From JAIQGF01 sp051006995 (GTDB lineage: Bacteria; Acidobacteriota; Terriglobia; Terriglobales; Acidobacteriaceae), in contig JBPCSQ010000037.1 of the NCBI GenBank assembly GCA_051006995.1, positions 62,001 through 126,000 on the forward strand: a DNA stretch of 64,000 nt. Reading direction: 5' to 3'. A program made the position numbers and the translations under genes. The notes beneath the pieces are model-generated. The model searched no databases, was not told the DNA's origin, and saw nothing but the letters and a program-made list of their open reading frames with translations. Positions 7,415-13,474 of the stretch are shown piece after piece; within the stretch, counting starts at the first letter, position 1, and each line of letters starts with the position of its first letter.

Positions 7415-9240
7415 TTCACCTCCAGCGACACGATCTCGTTACGGCCGTCGGGCTGAACGCGATAATTAACGAAGACGCCGCGGTCATGCCAACCGCAGGA
7501 GAAGGCGTCCACTCCGATCAGGATCAGCTTCTTCGAATCCTGAGTGAACATTGTCCATTTCTTGCCACCGGATGAGATGGTGATGGCAGCGGCCGGCGCC
7601 GCAGAGCAATCCACGGCGAGTAATTTGCCTTTCAGGAACTGAATGGGCCGGTGCTCCAGTCGAGGCGCTGCCGTGCTCGATTCCTCGTTCGAGGGGCGCT
7701 CCACGATGGCGGCGGGCGTGGCAGGCGGGGCGGCATTCGGGACGGCAGAATCAGCCGGGGCGGCAGCGGCCTTGCTGGAGTAGGCGCGTACCATGGCGAG
7801 TTGCTCCAGAGCATTTCCAGCGGTAGATGCCACGGCAGGATTGGCACTGTCCTTTAGTTCCTTCAGGGTTTTTTCGGCACCATCGAAATCCTCGGCACGT
7901 AGCGCGAACTGGGCCTCATTGAGCCGGTAGTACTCATTGCGGGGGTCGAGCGCGACGGCCTTTGCCGCGGCAGCACGCGCCGCCTTGTATTTATCGTTCA
8001 CGGACTCCACGTAGGCGAGCAAGTTGTAGGCATCCGCGTAATTGGGGTTCAGCGCGATTGCGGTCTCAATTTCTCTGCGCATGCCAGCGACGTCATCGGG
8101 TTTCTTGCCGGTTTCCAGCGCGCGCTTGTTCATCAGCAGGGCAGTGAAATAATGCACTCGCGGGTCGGTGGAGTCGCTGGCGGCGGCGCGGCGGAAGTAT
8201 TCGGCGGCACGATCGAAGTCCTTCTGTTCGAGCGCGGCGTAGCCCAAGCCGCGATTGGCGGCGGCATTGTTGGGATCGGCGGCCAGCACCTGCTTGAACT
8301 CAGTCACGCCCTGTTCCATATGATCGCGGCTGTGATAATGGAAGTCGGCCAGCACGGCGCGCCATTCGCTTTCGGGGAGCATGCGCACCTGGTAGGGTCC
8401 GAGCGAGATATCGGGCGCGGGCGCGAAGAAATAGGCCATACTGCCGCGGCGGAAGTAACCATGGAGAGCGTCATCAAGCTGTTTCGGTTCCATGCGGAAC
8501 GATTGGCGTATCGCCTGTTCGATGGAGGCCTTGTCCCGCGGGCGCAGAGCCAAATATTCGGTGAGTTGCGGCATCTTGCCGTTGGCCATGAAGTAGTGAA
8601 CCAGCAGCCACGACTGCGCGTAAAAGACCGCGCGCTCTTCACCCTCGTTGTACTGGCGCGAGTCATGTTGCACGGAAAGCAAGTCCAGCAGCTTCATCCA
8701 GCTCATAGAGCCCAGCACGGCCACGCGGTTGGGAACCGGCAGCCCAAACTGCACCTGCTTTTTGTCCACCTTGAGAGAGGACAGGTAGTCGGCCAGGCCC
8801 TCGTCGAACCATAGCGGGGTGGGCGGAACGTTGCCGTTGATCAGCAGGTGCCCATACTCATGGAACGCGACGCCCCAGTCATCGCTGGAGACGTCCATGG
8901 CGATGAAGTTGCGATCTTCTCCGCCCTGAAACAGCCCCGATAACTCGACCGGCTTGCCCTTCCACAGCGGAGCAAACTGGCGAAATTCCTTTTGATTGCG
9001 GAAGGCGACAATCTGAAGCGGCACCGGAATGTTGACGGTGAGACGCTTGAATAGAATGCCGAAGGAGGCGCGCATTTGCTCAAAGCGGTCCGCAACCTCG
9101 CGGCCACGCCGCTCGCCGGCGTCGGTCACGACGGAGAAATGCGGTGACTTGATCTCGACCCACTGCTGGGCCGCCGCCAGGCGGGCACCCATGGCCATCA
9201 TGACTGAGTACACGAGTAGGAGCAGAATTCGGCGCCCCAT
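7411..9240 (-). CDS. Secreted gluzincin-like peptidase domain with TPR repeats
   Basis: The protein has 609 residues with a signal peptide (ends near AAAQQ). Residues about 110-180 carry FHEYGHLLI, an HExxH zinc site, and 20 residues later WFDEGLADYLSS, supplying the third ligand Glu; this is the peptidase MA-like/DUF1570 pattern. At least four tetratricopeptide repeats follow (for example NNAAANRGLGYAALEQKDFDRA and the repeats around YADAYNLLAYV). I place the start at the second Met because GGAGAG lies 6 bases before it. The gene is convergent with another HExxH protein and overlaps it by 4 bases. TPRs suggest a protein partner. Confidence 0.82.
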   Translation of the reverse strand: MGRRILLLLVYSVMMAMGARLAAAQQWVEIKSPHFSVVTDAGERRGREVADRFEQMRASFGILFKRLTVNIPVPLQIVAFRNQKEFRQFAPLWKGKPVELSGLFQGGEDRNFIAMDVSSDDWGVAFHEYGHLLINGNVPPTPLWFDEGLADYLSSLKVDKKQVQFGLPVPNRVAVLGSMSWMKLLDLLSVQHDSRQYNEGEERAVFYAQSWLLVHYFMANGKMPQLTEYLALRPRDKASIEQAIRQSFRMEPKQLDDALHGYFRRGSMAYFFAPAPDISLGPYQVRMLPESEWRAVLADFHYHSRDHMEQGVTEFKQVLAADPNNAAANRGLGYAALEQKDFDRAAEYFRRAAASDSTDPRVHYFTALLMNKRALETGKKPDDVAGMRREIETAIALNPNYADAYNLLAYVESVNDKYKAARAAAAKAVALDPRNEYYRLNEAQFALRAEDFDGAEKTLKELKDSANPAVASTAGNALEQLAMVRAYSSKAAAAPADSAVPNAAPPATPAAIVERPSNEESSTAAPRLEHRPIQFLKGKLLAVDCSAAPAAAITISSGGKKWTMFTQDSKKLILIGVDAFSCGWHDRGVFVNYRVQPDGRNEIVSLEVN

Positions 9241-9310
9241 GCAGCACTCTCCAGCGATGAATGCGCGCATGCTATCACCAAAGTGTCAGTTCTGATCGGG
9301 GCAAGAGAGC

Positions 9311-9334
9311 GGCCTCCCGTGGTTGCGGGAGGCC
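9311..9334. terminator. Hairpin, possible terminator
   Basis: GGCCTCCCG and CGGGAGGCC form a perfect 9-base stem around TGGTTG. It lies downstream of the glycine-zipper gene on the minus strand, but only a weak T-rich tail follows, so termination is uncertain. Confidence 0.5.
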
Positions 9335-9368
9335 GTTGGTTGTCGCCTCTGTCCGATTTCAAGTCTTC

Positions 9369-9394
9369 TTATTTATTTGCGTTATTTATTTGCG
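9369..9394. repeat. Exact 13-base tandem duplication over a stop codon
   Basis: TTATTTATTTGCG occurs twice head to tail. The second copy contains the stop codon of the minus-strand glycine-zipper gene, so the last codons and stop are duplicated just beyond the gene. Confidence 0.85.
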
Positions 9395-9801
9395 GTCAGG
9401 CGGTCGTAGATGAAGCCCGCTGCGCCGCCGCTGATGGCGCCGATGGCCGCGCCCTTGCCACCGCCCGCCAGCGCGCCGATGGCTGCGCCCGTGCCCGCCG
9501 AGCCGGCCACGATCAGCGCCGACTTCTCGGTGGTGCGGTGATGATGAACCACCGGCTCACCATACGGGTCGCGAACAACCTGGTCATTGGCCGGGGCGCT
9601 GTAAGTGGAACGCGCACGCGCCGATGAAGGCCGGGTGCTGACTGCCGGGGTGCTGTACACCGCCGGCTGCATGACGGTGTCGTCCGCCTGCGCGGTCTGC
9701 GGATTCATGAACTTGGGAATCGCGTACAGACCCAGAGCCGAAACCAGAACGGCCGTAATCACCGAAGCAATCACTGCGGTACGGATCACAGTTGATTTCA
9801 T
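9382..9801 (-). CDS. Glycine-zipper membrane/surface protein
   Basis: The protein has 139 residues. A single N-terminal hydrophobic segment (about residues 7-29) is followed by a Ser/Thr/Ala-rich linker with HHH. The C-terminal domain is rich in small residues with GxxxG spacing (GSAGTGAAIGALAGGGKGAAIGA in the sequence; two zipper halves). This is the glycine-zipper 2TM/YMGG-like type found in envelope proteins such as OmpA-associated and SlyB-like proteins. AGGAGG stands shortly before the ATG. The gene is probably monocistronic. A structural envelope role is likely but unproven. Confidence 0.75.
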   Translation of the reverse strand: MKSTVIRTAVIASVITAVLVSALGLYAIPKFMNPQTAQADDTVMQPAVYSTPAVSTRPSSARARSTYSAPANDQVVRDPYGEPVVHHHRTTEKSALIVAGSAGTGAAIGALAGGGKGAAIGAISGGAAGFIYDRLTANK

Positions 9802-9917
9802 TTCGTCCTCCTACCAACGCCGAAGTAGAAGCAGCGTGGAGGCCAAAGTGTAAGTCGCTGGTTTAGCGCTGGTTACCGCGTTGTGGGCCGCTTTCGAAAG
9901 GTAAATTCTGCATGTAA

Positions 9918-9933
9918 GTAAGTAATTACTTAC
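9918..9933. repeat. Perfect 16-base palindrome GTAAGTAATTACTTAC
   Basis: The palindrome covers the stop codon of queG. Its half-site GTAAGT/ACTTAC recurs as an inverted repeat before the ECF sigma gene at 49942. It could be a protein-binding site, but its position at a gene end is odd for an operator. Confidence 0.5.
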
Positions 9934-11026
9934 CGACCTTATGGCGGTCGGAGCGGCTTCGCTCCAATTGGGCTATTGCCCAGCGAGCGTGGGAGGAGAC
10001 CACAGGATCGGGATCGACGGTGAGTTTCTCCAGTTGGGGGAGGAATCGGCGGTCACCGGAGTTTCCCATGGCGACGGCGACATTGCGCCGCAGGCCGTTG
10101 TACTTGGCGCGCTTGATGGGTGAGCCGCGAAAAGTGCGGCGGAATTGTTCCTCGTCCATACCGGCGAGCCACTCGAGAGCAGGATTCACCAATCCCGGGC
10201 GCGGCGCAAACTCAGGGGAGCCCGTGGCCGGGGCGCGGCGGTTCCACGGGCAGACGTCCTGGCAGATGTCGCAGCCGAAGACGTTGCGCCCGATCCCGAC
10301 GCGAAGCTCTTCTGGAATGTCACCCCGCTTCTCGATGGTGAGGTATGAAATGCAGCGAGTGGCGTCCAACTGGTACGCACCAATAAAAGCGTCGGTGGGG
10401 CAAGCGTCGAGGCAACGAGTGCAGGAGCCACAGCGGTCGGCCGCCGGAATATCGGCCTCGAGTTCCAGCGAACTGAGAATTACGCCAAGAAAAATCCAGG
10501 AGCCGAGGCGCTGGCTGATGGTGCAGGTGTTCTTGCCCTGCCATCCGATACCGGCATACTTGGCCCATATGCGCTCGACCAGCGGTCCGGTATCGACGTA
10601 GCAGCGGGTCTGGCAATCGGGAGATTCCTGGCGCAGGGCGCCTTCCACTTGGCGCAGACGGCGCATAACAGAGTCGTGGTAATCCTCGGCCGTCCAGGCG
10701 TAGCGGGAAATCCAACCGCGGGCCCTCGGCCCTGGGCTCTCGGCGATTGCATCGGTGGACCTGGGCTCCGCTGTGTTGTAGTTCAGCGAACAGACAATCA
10801 CCGAGCGTACCCAGGGCGCGACATCGGTGAGGGAGGCGCGCTTGAGCCGGCCGGATTCGCCGCGAGTCTCGAGATAGCGCATTTCTCCGGCGTAGCCGGA
10901 GGCAATCCAGCCGGGGAAGTATTCGAGTTCCGGAAGGTCTCGAACGGCGGCGACGCCGGCGAGATCGAAGCCGGCATCGGAGGCGGCGGACTTCAGCAGC
11001 GCGGAGATGGATGCGGCCGGAGGCAC
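9926..11026 (-). CDS. queG: Epoxyqueuosine reductase QueG
   Basis: The protein has about 366 residues. It performs the last step of queuosine synthesis, reduction of epoxyqueuosine to queuosine in tRNA, using cobalamin and two [4Fe-4S] clusters. The ferredoxin-like motifs are CGSCTRCLDACP and FGCDICQDVCPWN, with a further Cys in CISYLTIEKRG. The C terminus has a HEAT-like helical repeat. I prefer the GTG start at 11026; a TTG at 11047 would place the start against a terminator hairpin. Near residues 100-110 a Pro/Gly/Arg stretch (ESPGPRARG) is encoded by a GC-rich word repeat, which looks like a small insertion in a loop. Confidence 0.93.
   Translation of the reverse strand: MPPAASISALLKSAASDAGFDLAGVAAVRDLPELEYFPGWIASGYAGEMRYLETRGESGRLKRASLTDVAPWVRSVIVCSLNYNTAEPRSTDAIAESPGPRARGWISRYAWTAEDYHDSVMRRLRQVEGALRQESPDCQTRCYVDTGPLVERIWAKYAGIGWQGKNTCTISQRLGSWIFLGVILSSLELEADIPAADRCGSCTRCLDACPTDAFIGAYQLDATRCISYLTIEKRGDIPEELRVGIGRNVFGCDICQDVCPWNRRAPATGSPEFAPRPGLVNPALEWLAGMDEEQFRRTFRGSPIKRAKYNGLRRNVAVAMGNSGDRRFLPQLEKLTVDPDPVVSSHARWAIAQLERSRSDRHKVGK
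10718..10744. repeat. Word repeat GGGCCCTC/GGCCCTGG inside queG
   Basis: Imperfect tandem words (GGGCCCTC, GGCCCTGG, GGCTCTCGG) encode a short loop of QueG. It belongs in type with the other word-repeat elements, but only direct copies are clear. Confidence 0.5.
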
Positions 11027-11045
11027 AGATCCAATTATGACGCAC

Positions 11046-11073
11046 AAAAAGCCCGGCCGGGGGCGGCCGGGCT
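11046..11073 (-). terminator. Intrinsic terminator of the SnoaL-like gene
   Basis: On the minus strand AGCCCGGCC and GGCCGGGCT form a perfect 9-base stem around a 6-base loop, and TTTTT overlaps and follows the stem end. It separates the upstream minus-strand gene from queG. Confidence 0.85.
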
Positions 11074-11099
11074 ACATTGTCGGCGAGGCGTTCCCGCTC

Positions 11100-11615
11100 C
11101 TACTTCACGCGGTCCACCTTCATCTGGGCCATCTGCCAGTTGCCGTTGGGAAGCAGGACCCACATGCGCTCGGCGGCATAGGTGCCATCGAAGCGCTTGC
11201 CTTTGTAACTGCCGCGCACGTCGGCGGTGTTGCGCTCGATGACCGTGCGCCCGTTTACATCGAATTGCTGGTTACGGATGTTGACCGCCTCATACTTGAT
11301 GTCGTTGTTCTTGTGGGCATTCACGATGTCGTCGCGGTGTTCGAGGCGGGTCTGGGCATTGGTGGCAACATAGTTGGGAGCCAGAACGCGTTCGAAGAAC
11401 CCGGTGTCGTTGCGGATGGCAGCATCGTCGAGTTGCTGGACGACGTTGGTGACCTGCTGGCGCTCCTGCTCGAGGCTGAGCGGTTGGACCGGGCGAGCCA
11501 CGGCCGGGGTGACGGGCGCGACCGGGGGCGCAGGGGCGGCGATCGGTTGTTGTTGGGCCGAGGAAACCAGCGCCAGTGACAAGACCAGCAAAGCAAGCAC
11601 ATGCACGGTTTTCAT
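11100..11615 (-). CDS. Secreted SnoaL/DUF4440-like (NTF2-fold) protein
   Basis: The protein has 171 residues: a signal peptide (MKTVHVLALLVLSLALVSSAQ), a Pro/Ala/Val-rich linker, and an NTF2-like fold domain with the typical start VTNVVQQLDDAAIRNDTGFFERVLAPNYV and end WVLLPNGNWQMAQMKVDRV. This family (DUF4440/SnoaL-like) includes both enzymes and binding domains, so no reaction is assigned. I chose the internal ATG because GAGGGAGTG lies about 8 bases before it and a signal peptide begins there. The frame is open further upstream without support. A strong terminator follows. Confidence 0.8.
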   Translation of the reverse strand: MKTVHVLALLVLSLALVSSAQQQPIAAPAPPVAPVTPAVARPVQPLSLEQERQQVTNVVQQLDDAAIRNDTGFFERVLAPNYVATNAQTRLEHRDDIVNAHKNNDIKYEAVNIRNQQFDVNGRTVIERNTADVRGSYKGKRFDGTYAAERMWVLLPNGNWQMAQMKVDRVK

Positions 11616-11817
11616 GCGCGATTCACTCCCTCTCGACTGCCCTTTGGAGAGTTGGAAGAGAGGGAAGAAGCCGGTGTTGGCCCCGGATGAGCCGAAATCC
11701 AGTACTGGCGCGGTGTTCGGGACGGAGTAGCGGCGGGACGACAGCCCGCATCCCCGACATCTGCCAACCTCGGGCAGAGTCGGGCACCGGCGCACCGCCG
11801 CACTTGACGACTGCATC

Positions 11818-11823
11818 TATAAT
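11818..11823 (+). promoter_or_regulatory. moaA: Possible -10 box of moaA
   Basis: A perfect TATAAT stands in otherwise GC-rich sequence, just upstream of the structured moaA leader. No good -35 box is at 16-18 bases; a TTGACG lies only 9 bases before it. It is a candidate only. Confidence 0.3.
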
Positions 11824-11896
11824 CATGACGTTGTTTCCGACTGTCGCGACCTTCCGGAATACCGTGGTCACGGCAGCGGCGCCCGGACAGTCCGGG

Positions 11897-12016
11897 CCCA
11901 GGGTGCAGGTGGAAACGCCAGCGCCTCCCGTGCGTCACCCCCTGGGTGAGCCACTTGGAAAGGAAACGCCTTCCCAGTGCAGCCGTTCCGGCTGACGTGA
12001 GCAGGCCTCCCTGAAA
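11897..12016 (+). ncRNA. Probable Moco RNA motif (molybdenum cofactor riboswitch) upstream of moaA
   Basis: Consecutive hairpins lie directly before moaA: TCACCC-CCT-GGGTGA (11935-11949), CACTTGGAA with TTCCCAGTG holding an inner GGAAAGGAAACGCCTTCC stem-loop (11952-11979), and AGCCG-TTC-CGGCT (11981-11993). GCCTCCC occurs on both sides. The GGAAAGGAAACGCC loop pattern, the flanking GCCTCC and the gene downstream fit what I recall of the Moco RNA motif that controls molybdenum cofactor genes. I cannot run a covariance model, so the borders are approximate. Confidence 0.6.
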
Positions 12017-12040
12017 AGTTTCGAGTTTCAGTTTCAGGCT
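12017..12040. repeat. Short word repeat GTTTCGAGTTTCAGTTTCAGG before moaA
   Basis: Three imperfect copies of GTTTCRR stand in tandem between the riboswitch candidate and the moaA start. The word is close to the GTTTCACGTTTC word inserted in imuA and dnaE2. Confidence 0.5.
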
Positions 12041-12043
12041 CTG

Positions 12044-13063
12044 ATGGCAGCCATGGCAGAAATCGGGGAGAGCACGCGGCTGATGGACAAGTACGGCCGC
12101 GCCATCACGGATCTGCGGATCGCGATCACCGACCGCTGCAATTACAAGTGCGTTTACTGCCGCACCGGCAACCAGGGCGCCCTCTACGCCGAGCTCCCGT
12201 TCAGCGACTACCTGCGCATGGCGCGGGTGCTGGTGTCGCAGGGAGTGACCAAGATCCGGGTGACTGGCGGGGAGCCGTTGCTGCGACACGGCGTAGTGGA
12301 CTTCGTGCGCGATGTGGCCAAGCTAAAGACCATCGAGGGCAAGCCGGTCGAGGTAGCGATCACGACCAACGGCCACCTGCTGGCGGAGATGGCGCAGCCA
12401 TTGAAAGATGCAGGGCTGACGCGGGTCACGGTGAGCATGGATGCGGTGGATGCGGAGCGCTTCGCCCGCATTACTCGTGTGCCCAACGGCTACGAAGCGG
12501 TGCTGGCGGGAGTGCGGGCGGCGCGGCGGGCAGGGCTGGCGCCGGTGAAAGTGAATTGCGTGCTGCTGCGCGGCTTCAACGACGACCAGATCCCGGAGTT
12601 CGGCAAGTTCGCGCGCGAGGAAGACGTGGTGGTGCGCTTCATCGAGTTCATGCCGCTGGAAGAAGAGCGGGTGTGGTCGCCGGAGATCGTGGTGACGCTC
12701 CAGGAAATCGTGGAGCGGATGGCGGCATTCCGGCCGCTGGTGGAAATTCCGCATGCGCGCAGCGAGACGGCGCGGCGGTACCGCTTCGACGATGGAATCG
12801 GAGAAATTGGGATCATCGCGCCAGTGTCGCAACCGTTTTGCGGGCATTGCAGCCGGATACGGCTGACGTCGGATGGAAAAATCCGCACCTGCCTGTTTTC
12901 GGTTTTCGATCACGACTTGGCGGGAGTGATGAAGCGCGGCGGTTCCGATGACGACATGGCGGCATTTGTCCGAAAAGTGGTGTATCAGAAGGAAGCCCGC
13001 CACCACATTGGTGAGCCGGATTTCGTCCCGGCGTCGCGGACCATGGTCCACATTGGCGGGTAA
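12044..13063 (+). CDS. moaA: GTP 3',8-cyclase MoaA (molybdenum cofactor synthesis)
   Basis: The protein has 339 residues. This radical-SAM enzyme converts GTP to (8S)-3',8-cyclo-7,8-dihydroGTP, the first step of molybdenum cofactor synthesis. The N-terminal SAM cluster motif is CNYKCVYC (Cys32, 36, 39). The C-terminal cluster motif is CGHCSRIRLTSDGKIRTC, and the protein ends in the conserved Gly-Gly. The GG(E) SAM-binding motif is RVTGGEPLL. Two in-frame ATG codons compete for the start (12044 and 12053); no strong Shine-Dalgarno is seen. No other moa or moe genes are nearby. The structured leader suggests feedback control by the cofactor. Confidence 0.95.
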   Translation: MAAMAEIGESTRLMDKYGRAITDLRIAITDRCNYKCVYCRTGNQGALYAELPFSDYLRMARVLVSQGVTKIRVTGGEPLLRHGVVDFVRDVAKLKTIEGKPVEVAITTNGHLLAEMAQPLKDAGLTRVTVSMDAVDAERFARITRVPNGYEAVLAGVRAARRAGLAPVKVNCVLLRGFNDDQIPEFGKFAREEDVVVRFIEFMPLEEERVWSPEIVVTLQEIVERMAAFRPLVEIPHARSETARRYRFDDGIGEIGIIAPVSQPFCGHCSRIRLTSDGKIRTCLFSVFDHDLAGVMKRGGSDDDMAAFVRKVVYQKEARHHIGEPDFVPASRTMVHIGG

Positions 13064-13216
13064 AGGGGCCCAAGCAAGACCGATAAAACCAAAAAATACA
13101 GGCATAAAAACCCATCTTTCTGGTATAAGACCTACCCAATAGGCCTAAGACAAAATCCTCCGCACAGACTTGCATTAAGGGGGTAAAGTATAGGAACCGA
13201 ACTGGAAACCTTCCCC

Positions 13217-13438
13217 ATGAAAAACATCTACGACGTCCTGCGCCAAAAAGAGAGTGAACTGCAACAACTTCAGAGAGACATCGAAACCCTGCGGGCGGCA
13301 GCGCGGCTGCTTTCCGAGGAGAGCGAGGAGCCGGCCGTGAAGGCGGCGGTCAACAGCAGCGCGCGCCCGGCAGCAGTTCCGGCCACGATGAAGCCGGCGG
13401 ATTCTTACCCAGCAGCAGGCATCCGGCAGTTCCCGTAA
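13217..13438 (+). CDS. Small coiled-coil protein of unknown function
   Basis: The protein has 73 residues. Residues 1-40 form a charged amphipathic helix (VLRQKESELQQLQRDIETLRAAARLL) with heptad spacing; the rest is Ala/Pro-rich and probably disordered. It lies 36 bases before the PilZ-GAF-TonB gene and could share its transcript. I do not recognise a family beyond a general likeness to small acidobacterial coiled-coil proteins. Confidence 0.65.
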   Translation: MKNIYDVLRQKESELQQLQRDIETLRAAARLLSEESEEPAVKAAVNSSARPAAVPATMKPADSYPAAGIRQFP

Positions 13439-13474
13439 TCGCGGATTTGGCGGTCATCTCCCAGGAACCTTCGG

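Larger units (their letters stand above)
11616..12043 (+). other. Gap of about 430 bases between divergent genes; leader of moaA
   Basis: No gene is supported. The left part should hold the promoter of the minus-strand SnoaL-like gene. The right part holds a TATAAT box, the probable Moco riboswitch and a short word repeat before moaA. Confidence 0.5.
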
